Shown piece by piece: positions 35,501 to 42,420 of a stretch of 51,571 nucleotides of DNA. Location: positions 1-51,571 of the forward strand of contig JAFIET010000017.1 in the NCBI GenBank assembly GCA_020832405.1. The letters are read 5' to 3'. The stretch's first letter is position 1; each line of letters begins with the position of its first letter. A program made the translations under genes and the position numbers. Source of the DNA: Balneolales bacterium. Its GTDB lineage: Bacteria; Bacteroidota; Rhodothermia; Balneolales; Cyclonatronaceae. The notes beneath the pieces are model-generated. The model was given only the letters and a program-made list of their open reading frames with translations, was not told the DNA's origin and made no database searches.

Positions 35501-35950
35501 AGCTTCGGCGGACAGCAGGTGACCGACATTTTTACCCGTGATCAGCTGGATGCGGCCATTTTGCTGGAGGCAGCGGAGCTGGGGAGTGTGCTTTTCCGAA
35601 ACGAAGGGGAGGCGGGTTTCCGGGCGGAGCGGCTTCCGCTTCGGGCGCAGTTCGGGCCGGTGTTCGGGCTGGCAGCGGCGGACCTTACGGGCGACGGGCG
35701 CTCAGAGATTTTGCTGGGGGGAAACCTGTTCGAGGTGCGTCCGCAGCAGGGTCCCTACGACGCGCTGCGGGGCACGGTGCTGCGCTTTGATGCGGAGCGC
35801 GATCAGCTGCTGGCTTACCCCGCCGATGCTACGGGCTTCGATGTGTTTGGTCAGCTGCGGCAGCTGCGCGTGGTACGCACCTCAGACGGAAGTCTGCGCG
35901 TGATAGCCGCGCGCTATGATGATGAGGTTTTGATTTTTGGGGTGGAGTGA
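32576..35950 (+). CDS. Two-propeller VCBS/FG-GAP lipoprotein with central ASPIC/UnbV domain
   Basis: 1124 residues with lipobox Cys25 (CIFMAC), then SRQAEPD. Propeller 1 at ~45-515 (GDLSGNGLPD, DINGNGLLD, DLNRNGLPD, DLNNNGWPD), ASPIC/UnbV at ~530-600 (RGFQSSVEPGFFVGLG, RWPDGRTSRMQD), propeller 2 from ~650 (DVTGNGLDD, DATGNGLMD, DFTGNGHAD, DVTGDGRPE). It is the sister of the 27627 protein and likely arose by duplication, with the small lipoprotein and KilA-N genes now between them. DNA toward its 3' end is more G-rich than the rest of the island. It is the last gene of the island; no terminator is obvious after it. Confidence 0.9.
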   Translation: MLSKSHLISVSFLLKVAALCIFMACSRQAEPDVAPDPLFEWLSPEVTGIDFENRLEYLSNFNIYTYRNFYDGGGVAVGDLSGNGLPDIYFISNMGPNRLYFNQGDYRFVDVTDEAGVAGTRRWSTAAALVDINGNGLLDIYVTNSGKLDDATNELFINNGDGTFTERAAEFGLDDPGFGIQAYFFDYDGDGLPDMFLINNEDQAISSFDLSNLQRYERDFPGGDRLFRNEGGFFRDVTEEAGILSSIIGFALSAAVSDLNRNGLPDIFVANDFFERDYIYMNNGDGTFTEVGGDERVIRSMSAASMGSDIADLNNNGWPDIYVSDMLPFKDERIKTVTLFEDWDRYREKVEWGYGHQFTRNVLHLNQNGTHYKEVSRLTGTEATDWSWAVLLADFDHNGFNDILVTNGLVQDITNVDYLGEISDQETMRAVIRQEGVDFQQLIDMIPSQKVRNVMFANNGRLNFEDITVAWGLGEPTFSSGAAWADLNGNGALDLVISNVNQPSRIYRNRVNELHPERSWLRIDLEGEGHNTQAIGAQLQLWGGGQQWFREHFLQRGFQSSVEPGFFVGLGELNRIDSLVVRWPDGRTSRMQDIDVPARISLSQKQGESRGEPLPGPAIVDRDAHEVPPKKFEKLENTGLSFRHLRHPYSDFQRDRMLYQMRSTEGPAMCTGDVTGNGLDDVYAGGARNQAGQLFLQGGDGRFEASGTDFSAHASSEDIACLFFDATGNGLMDLYVVSGGNSHGSASAALLDRLYLNRGNGALVHSGQPLPLPARPVSGSVAVSADFTGNGHADLFVGTRLRPFAIGVPADSYLLEGDGTGQFRDVTADVMPGLTAIGMVTDAALGDVTGDGRPELVVVGEYMHPRVFARRGAAWTDISGELGLQAYTGIWYSVLLADVTGNGRLDIVGGNHGLNSLLRGTPERPQRMWVGDFEQDGIVNQILAINQPDGVFPLILRHDLLDEVPGLAAKYPDYASFGGQQVTDIFTRDQLDAAILLEAAELGSVLFRNEGEAGFRAERLPLRAQFGPVFGLAAADLTGDGRSEILLGGNLFEVRPQQGPYDALRGTVLRFDAERDQLLAYPADATGFDVFGQLRQLRVVRTSDGSLRVIAARYDDEVLIFGVE

Positions 35951-36078
35951 GGCGGACAAAATTCAACTTCAAGTTTACTAATTTAGGAATGGTGCCACTT
36001 AGCGGTTTTAAAAGCGGGGTGTCGGAACCCGGAACCTTTACTTGGTACTGAACGAGAATCTGAAGTCCCATAAGATGA

Positions 36079-36159
36079 TTATACTTTGCTTCTTAGGCTC
36101 AGAGAGTTATTTTTGAAAATCGTCATATAGTTTTTCGCAACCCTTCTACTTATACTTTG
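36079..36159 (+). promoter_or_regulatory. Two TTATACTTTG elements upstream of the toxin-antitoxin pair
   Basis: TTATACTTTG occurs at 36079-36088 and 36150-36159. It resembles the Bacteroidota -7 element but with three instead of two bases between TA and TTTG. It may be a promoter pair or an autoregulatory site for the following module. Low confidence. Confidence 0.3.
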
Positions 36160-36219
36160 AGATTTATGATACTCAGGTTACTTCGTCAAAATGATAATAC
36201 TTAAACCCATCTTGCTGGT

Positions 36220-36399
36220 ATGGAAACTAAAGAAAAAATAAAAAATCAGCTTGACACTTTATCCGAGGCTGATGCTAAAAAAGTGTATCTGTATATAGAG
36301 AAAATAAAGACTAAATCTACAGTTAAAAAAACGATACCCTCTTTTGATTTAAAAGGTAAACTCGACGGAAAAAATATTCGCAGCCTTGCATATGATTAA
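36220..36399 (+). CDS. Probable antitoxin of the PIN module
   Basis: A 59-residue protein (METKEKIKNQ start, SLAYD end). A lysine-rich helical N-terminus is followed by a short C-terminal tail (FDLKGKLDGKNIRS) of the kind that antitoxins wrap around PIN toxins. It ends eight bases inside the toxin gene, the usual coupled arrangement. I cannot place it in a named antitoxin family, and the N-terminal part is too short to show which DNA-binding fold it uses, if any. Confidence 0.7.
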   Translation: METKEKIKNQLDTLSEADAKKVYLYIEKIKTKSTVKKTIPSFDLKGKLDGKNIRSLAYD

Positions 36400-36817
36400 G
36401 GTTCTTATTGATACGAATGTACTGATTTATGCAATTGATCAAAAATCAGTATTTTTTCAAGATGCGAGGGATATCCTTGAAGCTGGAAAATATGAACTAT
36501 ATACTACTTCAAAGAATCTTACTGAGTTTATGGTTGTAGCTACCAAAAATTCAGGTTATGGATTGAATACTGATATAGCCTCAGATATTTTGGAGGACAT
36601 AACACACAATTTGGAGGTACTATATCCGAACAAAACTTCTTCAACGATTTTGTCTGAGTTAATTCGCAAATACAGTCCCAAAGGCGCAATAATACATGAT
36701 TTTGAGATTGTTGCCATTGGGATTGCCCATGGGGTAATGAACATTGCGACGTTCAACACTAAGGATTTTACCGGGATAAACGAGGTCAGTCTTATCGGTT
36801 CTCCAGACATAGGCTAA
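36392..36817 (+). CDS. PIN-domain toxin (VapC-like ribonuclease)
   Basis: 141 residues from the ATG at 36392, overlapping the antitoxin stop by 8 bp. PIN-domain acidic residues are in place: Asp7 (LIDTNVLIY), Glu45 (LTEF), Asp103 (IIHDFEIVAIG) and Asp125 (TKDF). Such toxins cleave tRNA or other RNA when the antitoxin is lost. Both genes are AT-rich relative to their surroundings, in keeping with mobility. The pair sits between the VCBS island and the halogenase group. Confidence 0.87.
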   Translation: MIKVLIDTNVLIYAIDQKSVFFQDARDILEAGKYELYTTSKNLTEFMVVATKNSGYGLNTDIASDILEDITHNLEVLYPNKTSSTILSELIRKYSPKGAIIHDFEIVAIGIAHGVMNIATFNTKDFTGINEVSLIGSPDIG

Positions 36818-36883
36818 TTGAGCGGTTTGGGAAAGTGTTGAAAGGAAATTGAGCCAATCTAATGGTGTATTTGCGATTCTAAA

Positions 36884-38392
36884 TCACGTAATCTCCACCG
36901 CCGTGTGCGCATACATTTTCTGCCCGGGGGTAAGCAGGCCGGCGATGTTCCAGGGTTTGATGCGTTCGCGCATGGTTTCGGTGAAGCGGCGGGATTCATC
37001 TTCGGGGAAGCCGGCTGATTCGAGCCGAAGTAAATCATCCCAGGCCGCCCGCACCATGCCTGTGAGCGGAGACTGGAGGGCGTTGAGGAAGGAAGCCGGC
37101 CGCTCACCGCGCAGACGGGCCTGCTCGTAGCTAATGGAACAGCAGAAGTAGCAGCTTAGCCAGGCCTCGAACAGATCGGGGTGCCGCCGGGTTTTGTAGC
37201 AGCCTGCTACAAGCAGGTCGATGAGCTGTATTTCGCGCATCACGCTGAGGCTGTAGCTTTCCAGTACGTAGTGCCCCGGCTGATGGCCGGGTTTGGTGTC
37301 AGCGAAAATGGCCGCGAGCTTTTCTACTGCAGCAAGTGTAATCGCGATACCCGTGCTGTGCATGGGGTCCACAAATCCGGCTGAGTGCGGCAGTGCGGCA
37401 CTGCGGGGCCCGGTGGCACTTGCGGTAAGCCGCTGCAGCGGTTTGCTTTTGATCATGGCGGCGGGAGGGTCAGCAATTACGGCATCCCCGAAGAGGGTTT
37501 TCAGAGAGGGGTAGCGGCCCAGCAGGTACGGCCAAAGTTTTTCATTACTGCTTCGGCAGAGCTGCTTCTGATCTTCGTAGGAGAGCATAAAACCGGCGCT
37601 TAGGAGTCCGTCGGAGAAACGAAGCATCCACAACCAGCCTTCATCGAGCAGGTGATGCAGGGCTGCATGATCGGGGTGAAATGGGTAGGCTTTTGTCGGG
37701 ATACCGCTTTGTTCCAGCTGCGCTTTCCATTCGGGCACCCCGCGGAAATGGGAGTAAAAAGCCACGGAGCTGATCTGAAAGCGATAGGCCGAAGGCTTCA
37801 CGCCCATCATGCTGCTAAGCTGTTCGGATCCCGTAGCATCAATGATGAAGCCGGCTGAGATCTCATGCGTTGACTTGCCGTTTTTCAGGCTCAGGTACCA
37901 CTGGCCGTTTGGACCGTTTTGAGCAGCCCTTACGATTTCCGTACGGTCGAAGTATGGTACACCCGCTGCAACGGCCTGCTGTACGATAAATTCGTCGAAA
38001 TGCGGGCGGTACCACTGCGTGTCGGAGGCTTCATCGCTGCTGCTTGCAGCTATAAGCAGGCTGTTGCGGTGCGTTTGGTCGTCGGTGAAGGGCTTCCCGG
38101 CCTGATGAAAGTAGTAGCTGAAACCGCGCTTCAGACCAACACGCAGCTCCGGGTGAGCCTGCTTCCAGCTTCCGTAGCGGGAAAGCGGCGTAAGCCAGCT
38201 CAGGCCGTAGGTTTTGGCCAGGTCGCGCAGTACCATGTCGGCGATGGGCGTTGAGCTTTCGCCAATGGCAAAGCGCGGATGCGAACTGCGCTCGAGCAGC
38301 CAAACATCATGACCCATTTTTTTTAAGATGAGGGCAAGTAATGTGCCCCCAAAACCTGCACCCGCAATTATGATTTCCGCGTGAGCCGGCAT
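36884..38392 (-). CDS. Flavin-dependent halogenase-like FAD oxidoreductase
   Basis: 502 residues from MPAHAEIII (38392); ten more codons are possible (38422). The N-terminal FAD-binding GAGFGGTLLALIL, then ERSSHPRFAIGESSTP and GLKRGFSYYFH match flavin-dependent halogenase/tryptophan-halogenase-like enzymes, including a lysine where the halogenase catalytic Lys is expected. The WxWxIP signature is degenerate (GWLWMLRF), so halogenating activity is uncertain; hydroxylation or oxidation is an alternative. A second dinucleotide motif IIDATGSEQL lies mid-protein. It is the last gene of a minus-strand group with a radical SAM and an asparagine-synthetase-like enzyme, with a 190 bp gap (159 bp with the longer start), so it may have its own promoter. 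Confidence 0.8.
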   Translation of the reverse strand: MPAHAEIIIAGAGFGGTLLALILKKMGHDVWLLERSSHPRFAIGESSTPIADMVLRDLAKTYGLSWLTPLSRYGSWKQAHPELRVGLKRGFSYYFHQAGKPFTDDQTHRNSLLIAASSSDEASDTQWYRPHFDEFIVQQAVAAGVPYFDRTEIVRAAQNGPNGQWYLSLKNGKSTHEISAGFIIDATGSEQLSSMMGVKPSAYRFQISSVAFYSHFRGVPEWKAQLEQSGIPTKAYPFHPDHAALHHLLDEGWLWMLRFSDGLLSAGFMLSYEDQKQLCRSSNEKLWPYLLGRYPSLKTLFGDAVIADPPAAMIKSKPLQRLTASATGPRSAALPHSAGFVDPMHSTGIAITLAAVEKLAAIFADTKPGHQPGHYVLESYSLSVMREIQLIDLLVAGCYKTRRHPDLFEAWLSCYFCCSISYEQARLRGERPASFLNALQSPLTGMVRAAWDDLLRLESAGFPEDESRRFTETMRERIKPWNIAGLLTPGQKMYAHTAVEIT

Positions 38393-38581
38393 TTTTGCAA
38401 AAGTTGGAACAGTAGGTCTCATCTTCCCTAACTAAAAAATGATGAGGAAAGTATTTTAATATGTGTGTATTGATAATGCAATCAATATCCTAAAACCTGA
38501 AATAGCTGTTTGTTAAAAGAGGTGTGTATCTATAAGCTTGTTTAAACAAATAATTAAAAGATGCGGTGAAGTTAGTTTTTT

Positions 38582-39493
38582 TTAATCCTGATTCAGCTGA
38601 TGCAGGTTCAGTTTGTTCATGGCTGACTCCCATTTCTCATAGCTTTCACTGCTGCCCGGCCAAAACGGCCGCACATCCCACAGGTCCGCAAAAACGCGCC
38701 CCCGCTGCCAGCTGAGGGCTTCCCGAACGACCGATTCAAGCATGTGCAGGTCCGGGGGGATGTAGGCACCATCTGCTTCGAGCTTTTCCATGTAGCCGTT
38801 GCCGGTACGTACGGGGATGATGCTCACGGTTTCGAAACCCGCATCAAAGGCAAAGCGGATGGTATCGAGGCAGGACTGCCGGGTTTCCGCCGGATCGGTG
38901 AGCCAGGGCGGGTTTAGCAGGATGAAGCCCCGCAGTGAAATGCCGGTTTCGCGCAGTTTTCGGGCAGCGTGCTCAATATCATCCCCGCTGATTTGCTTGT
39001 TGAGCCGGGGCAGCACTTCCGGATGAATGCTTTCGATGCCGATCGCTATTTCCAGCTCTGCATCAAGCAGCTCCTGAAACTGCACGATTTGCGGCCCCGT
39101 TATTTTGGGATGATTTTCGGCAATCACCCGCTCGTAGCCGGCGCAGAGCTCCGCTATTTCGGGGTAGTCAGAGCGGGGAATCGCTTTGAGGTCGAAAAAG
39201 TTGCCGTTGTTGTACAGCTTGATGACCTCTGCTTCCGGCAAGCGATCCAGCGCGTACCGGATTTGCGCCGGGATGGCCCCTTCGGGCGTGGGTTCGTCGA
39301 GGGTGTGCTTCCAAAGGTCGCAGAACACGCACTTAAACGGGCACTCCCGGTTGGTGAGGAAAACGGTGTTGACCCGGCGCAGGCGGCCGTCAGGGCCGGG
39401 CTCCTGCTCGTGCAGAAAATGATACGGCCGGAAAGGGTCGAGTCCGCTGACCTTTTCCGGCCGTGCCGCAACAACTTCGCGGTTATTTGGCAT
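38582..39493 (-). CDS. Radical SAM enzyme
   Basis: 303 residues. The [4Fe-4S]-binding motif CxxxCxxC is at Cys51, Cys55 and Cys58 (RECPFKCVFCDLW). The core continues with KLYNNGNFFDLKAIP, EIAIGIESIHPEVLPRLNK and GFILLNPPWL, reminiscent of the Elp3/RaSEA (archaeosine synthase-like) branch; no acetyltransferase, B12 or SPASM domain is present. It overlaps the end of the asparagine-synthetase-like gene by 11 bp, so the two are translationally coupled and probably act on the same product. Substrate unknown. Confidence 0.88.
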   Translation of the reverse strand: MPNNREVVAARPEKVSGLDPFRPYHFLHEQEPGPDGRLRRVNTVFLTNRECPFKCVFCDLWKHTLDEPTPEGAIPAQIRYALDRLPEAEVIKLYNNGNFFDLKAIPRSDYPEIAELCAGYERVIAENHPKITGPQIVQFQELLDAELEIAIGIESIHPEVLPRLNKQISGDDIEHAARKLRETGISLRGFILLNPPWLTDPAETRQSCLDTIRFAFDAGFETVSIIPVRTGNGYMEKLEADGAYIPPDLHMLESVVREALSWQRGRVFADLWDVRPFWPGSSESYEKWESAMNKLNLHQLNQD

Positions 39494-40814
39494 AGAGCGA
39501 CTGAAAGTAGAGGCGGTAGGTCATTTCGTTATCGGCGAAAACATCTGCGAAACGGTCGCTGCCTACGGTGCCTTCCTGCATCCGGCGCTTGGGGTTCACC
39601 GGCATGTCGATGCCGGTTATGGCCTTCACGCCGCGCCGCACGACTTCACCCTTGAGCTGATACAGCCGGTCGTGCTCCCAGTTGGTGAGCTCGATAAAGG
39701 GGATGCCCTCAGAAACCTGTATCACATCAGGCAGCGCATACGGGCTGAAGCCGGTGAAGCCAAAATGACGTGCCGGTGCCCAGGTGCGGACCGCTCCACG
39801 GCTCTGACCACCGCTGTAGGTGAGCGAATGCTTGATTTTGTCCACGCCCCAGCCCTCATGATACAGCACGGTATTGCCCAGCACGCTGCGGATGGTGAGT
39901 TCGGGATTTTCTTCGATGGGGTAGGCTTTGAGGTTTTCGTCGCCGCCGTCGCCGTCGGCCAGGTATTTCCAGTCGGGGTAGCGCTCGCGCAGCAGTTTGC
40001 AGAGCGCCAGGGTTGTGGTTGCGGCTTCCACATCCCGCATTTTGTAGTCCTCAATTACGCGGATCGCCGCCTTGTAGTCGAGGTCGGCCAGGCTGCCTTC
40101 GACCACTTCATGGAACATATCCAGCTTCAGTGCTTTGAGGAAGGAGCGTGCCTGCCGGGCATCGGGGCCGTCTTCCACTGAAAGCGTGAAGGCTTTGAGC
40201 CGCGCCGGCGACATCCCGAGCTTGAGCATGGTATGGTATAGCACCAGAAAAACCGAGCCGCTGTCGATGCCGCCCGAAAACAGCACGCCAACCGGCTCTT
40301 TTTCATCGATGGACTCCAGCCATTTCTGGCACTCATTGGCCATAGCCCCCACATACGCCCGCCCGATTTCATCGAGGTCGGCAGGCAGGGTTTCCCGCTC
40401 GGGCACAAAGTAGCGGCTGTAATCGGGGTTCGGATCGGGGCAGCCCACCACCTGAAGCTTCACCACATAGTGCGCGGGTACCATGCGGGTGTAGGCCGGA
40501 TTGAACTGATGGTGCAGGTCGAGGCTTTTGAGGTATTCATAAATTTCGTCGATCCGCTCGGCGACAATCAGCAGCGGACCGGCTACCTGCTTGGCCATAA
40601 AATAGCGCATCGGCCGGCTGATGGACCGCGCCATGGTGACCTCCATCCCGTTTTTGGTTACGATGGCGAAGCTGCCTTCTATCGAGCGCACTTTAGCGGG
40701 GTTTCCGCTGCGCACAATTTCTTCCGCTTCTGCGGCGCTCATGTTCAGGATGATGTTGGCTGCCGGGTCGAGCAGGCTCACAAAGTCGTTGAGTTTAACG
40801 TAGGTTACGGGCAT
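39483..40814 (-). CDS. Asparagine-synthetase-like ATP-dependent amidotransferase lacking the glutaminase Cys
   Basis: 443 residues from MPVTYVKLND (40814); an upstream in-frame ATG at 40874 would add 20 residues. The N-terminal ~170 residues look like a degenerate class-II glutaminase domain (IEGSFAIVTKNGMEVTMARS) with no Cys at position 2. The synthetase domain has the PP-loop VLFSGGIDSGS near residue 177 and DGDGGDENLKAY where AsnB has SGEGADE. The ATP-adenylating half therefore looks intact while glutamine hydrolysis is lost, as in beta-lactam synthetase, which uses an internal amine. Coupled to the radical SAM gene by an 11 bp overlap. Confidence 0.85.
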   Translation of the reverse strand: MPVTYVKLNDFVSLLDPAANIILNMSAAEAEEIVRSGNPAKVRSIEGSFAIVTKNGMEVTMARSISRPMRYFMAKQVAGPLLIVAERIDEIYEYLKSLDLHHQFNPAYTRMVPAHYVVKLQVVGCPDPNPDYSRYFVPERETLPADLDEIGRAYVGAMANECQKWLESIDEKEPVGVLFSGGIDSGSVFLVLYHTMLKLGMSPARLKAFTLSVEDGPDARQARSFLKALKLDMFHEVVEGSLADLDYKAAIRVIEDYKMRDVEAATTTLALCKLLRERYPDWKYLADGDGGDENLKAYPIEENPELTIRSVLGNTVLYHEGWGVDKIKHSLTYSGGQSRGAVRTWAPARHFGFTGFSPYALPDVIQVSEGIPFIELTNWEHDRLYQLKGEVVRRGVKAITGIDMPVNPKRRMQEGTVGSDRFADVFADNEMTYRLYFQSLYAK

Positions 40815-40871
40815 TATCTCTGATGTAAGTGTGATGAATGTTGCGATACTTTTTTTGGAATATAGGGCTAA

Positions 40872-40902
40872 CACGTCAAAAAGAAGGAAGATTTCTGACG
40901 TG
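40872..40902. promoter_or_regulatory. Inverted repeat upstream of the asparagine-synthetase-like gene
   Basis: CACGTCA (40872-40878) and TGACGTG (40896-40902) are perfect 7 bp arms with a 17 bp spacer, 58 bp before the start codon at 40814 in the gap to the DUF4143 gene. This is the form of a two-site operator for a dimeric regulator; none is encoded next to it. Confidence 0.45.
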
Positions 40903-40943
40903 CAGTTTTTAGCTGCGCGCCATCTAAAGCCGGAGCGCGTACA

Positions 40944-42137
40944 TCACCTCAGAAATCCGAAAAGCCAAAGCGGGATGATGCGGCCGTAGCCCGTTTCGAT
41001 ATCATCGGCAGCTACCCGGGATTGGGCAGCACCTTTGAGCTGCGCGGGCGTCTTGTTTTTGCCGCCAACCTCAAACAGATAAGTACCGTCAACCCGGAAA
41101 TCTCCGATGTTGGCATACTCCACGAGGTGAGCTGCTTTGAGCTGATTCACAAAGAAAGTCTCCCGCCCGGCGCCCTTGTTCACCTTATGCGGGGCGAGCG
41201 CATGCATAATATTGGTGTTTTCCATCAGGATCTTAGCCGGCTTCTGCATCTTCGTGAGCCCTTTGGCATCCTTGTACAGGTTGTTGATGATGTTCGCTTC
41301 CTCAAGGTAGTGGAAGTAGGAAACAAGGGTGTTTCGGTTGATGCCGATCCTGCTGCTGAGCTCCGTGACGTTCGGCGTGAAGGGCACCGATTCAGCGATG
41401 ATCTGCATCAGCTGCTTGATTTTGGCCACATAAGAGATTTCGAGCCCCCGCAGCAGGGGCAGCTCTACTTCAAGCACGTAGTTCAGCACTTCTTCCAGCC
41501 GCCAAAGGTAGGTTTGAGGCGACTCCCGGAAAAAGGGATAAAAGCCATCCCGAAGATAATTTCTGAACAGCGGCAGCGGTCGCAGCACCGCGTTGATTTC
41601 AGCCGCAATGGCAATGTGATGCTCAATAATCTCCTCCAGCGAATAAGCCGGAAAAGTATGCCCGGCGGAGAGGGCGATGTATTCCCGGAAACTTAGGCCC
41701 GGCAGCGTATAGGTGATTGCCCGTCGGCTGAGGTCGGCCCGCGCATTCAGGATTTCAAGGAGAGATGAGCCGGAGAACACGATTTTTAAATCCGGATAAT
41801 CATCCCACGCATTTTTGAGCGCGCCTGACCAGCCGGGGTATTTGTGAACTTCATCCAGAAAAAGAAAGCGCCCGCCTGCCTTCACGAAATCATCCATAAG
41901 GTCAGTCAGTGAATGATTCATGAACCAGGCAGCATCAAGGCTCACGTACAGACTTTGCTCGTTCATCGGGAGGTTTTCCCGCATGTACTGTAGCATGAGC
42001 GTCGTTTTACCCGCGCCGCGTGCCCCTTTTATGCCAATGAGCCGCGACGACCAGTCGATCTCGTCTGAGAGGCTTCTTTTGAAGTGACGCTCAATCCGCA
42101 TCACCTTTTGAACAGATTTTTCGAAAAGCTGCTGCAT
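40944..42137 (-). CDS. AAA-type ATPase with DUF4143 C-terminal domain
   Basis: 397 residues. Walker A GARGAGKTT near residue 38, Walker B FLFLDEVHKYPGW near 92 and the following VFSGSSLLEIL are typical of the DUF4143-linked AAA_14 ATPases. The C-terminal part has the winged-helix-like stretch NVTELSSRIGINRNTLVSYFHYLEEANII and the DUF4143 nuclease-like end (FEVGGKNKTPAQLKG). Function of the family is not established; scattered distribution suggests frequent transfer. The start codon lies only 3 bp from a perfect 12 bp inverted repeat and lacks a ribosome site, so translation may be leaderless or hairpin-controlled. Confidence 0.88.
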   Translation of the reverse strand: MQQLFEKSVQKVMRIERHFKRSLSDEIDWSSRLIGIKGARGAGKTTLMLQYMRENLPMNEQSLYVSLDAAWFMNHSLTDLMDDFVKAGGRFLFLDEVHKYPGWSGALKNAWDDYPDLKIVFSGSSLLEILNARADLSRRAITYTLPGLSFREYIALSAGHTFPAYSLEEIIEHHIAIAAEINAVLRPLPLFRNYLRDGFYPFFRESPQTYLWRLEEVLNYVLEVELPLLRGLEISYVAKIKQLMQIIAESVPFTPNVTELSSRIGINRNTLVSYFHYLEEANIINNLYKDAKGLTKMQKPAKILMENTNIMHALAPHKVNKGAGRETFFVNQLKAAHLVEYANIGDFRVDGTYLFEVGGKNKTPAQLKGAAQSRVAADDIETGYGRIIPLWLFGFLR

Positions 42138-42140
42138 TAG

Positions 42141-42170
42141 ATATTTTGCTTAGTGTAATAAGCAAAATAT
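42141..42170. repeat. Inverted repeat 1, 12 bp perfect arms (GCTTA-N6-TAAGC family)
   Basis: ATATTTTGCTTA (42141-42152) and TAAGCAAAATAT (42159-42170) are perfect complements around a 6 bp spacer. It ends 3 bp before the DUF4143 ATG. In RNA it would form a strong hairpin directly in front of the start codon; in DNA it could be an operator. Confidence 0.85.
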
Positions 42171-42179
42171 GAAATTATT

Positions 42180-42195
42180 GCTTATCACAGCAAGC
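42180..42195. repeat. Inverted repeat 2 (one mismatch, GCTTA-N6-TAAGC family)
   Basis: GCTTA (42180-42184), six bases, then CAAGC (42191-42195). Same arm sequence and the same 6 bp spacer as the other three copies, with one mismatch. Its centre is 32 bp from the centre of copy 1, about three helical turns. Confidence 0.65.
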
Positions 42196-42257
42196 AAAAT
42201 AAATATAGCAGAAGGAGTCCGGTGTTGATGAAGTGCAAGGGCTTGTTTGGTTCACTT

Positions 42258-42274
42258 AAACGATCTGATCGTTT
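42258..42274. repeat. 17 bp palindrome AAACGATC-T-GATCGTTT
   Basis: Eight-base perfect arms around one base, followed by a T-run. A different sequence from the four GCTTA repeats around it. It could be an operator or a compact terminator; no gene ends close by on the plus strand. Confidence 0.5.
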
Positions 42275-42364
42275 TTTGTCACTAATTTATTGTGAGGGAT
42301 TTCTTTTGAAGGAAGCCTTCCCTGCCTCACTTTTAGGATTCTACTTCGCGAGCAATTACCAGGC

Positions 42365-42394
42365 AAAAACTGCTTAATGTACTAAGCAATTTTT
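42365..42394 (-). terminator. Inverted repeat 3, possible terminator of the signalling operon
   Basis: Arms of 12 bp with one mismatch (42365-42376 and 42383-42394), core TGCTTA-N6-TAAGCA. On the minus strand it lies about 45 bp after the sensor-exonuclease stop and is followed by GTTTTTG, so it could terminate that transcript. It also belongs to the four-copy GCTTA-N6-TAAGC family, so an operator role is the alternative. Confidence 0.5.
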
Positions 42395-42404
42395 AGGTAT
42401 TTAG

Positions 42405-42420
42405 GCTTATTCTGTTAAGC
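42405..42420. repeat. Inverted repeat 4 (GCTTA-N6-TAAGC)
   Basis: GCTTA (42405-42409) and TAAGC (42416-42420) with a 6 bp spacer, 19 bp from the sensor-exonuclease stop codon. Perfect copy of the shared core. Confidence 0.65.

Noticed and set aside
12642-35950. Possible CRISPR or tandem DNA repeats suggested by recurring short motifs
   Set aside because: The repetition (DLTGNG, DLNNNGLPD) is at protein level in propeller blades with irregular spacing; no identical DNA repeats with spacers.
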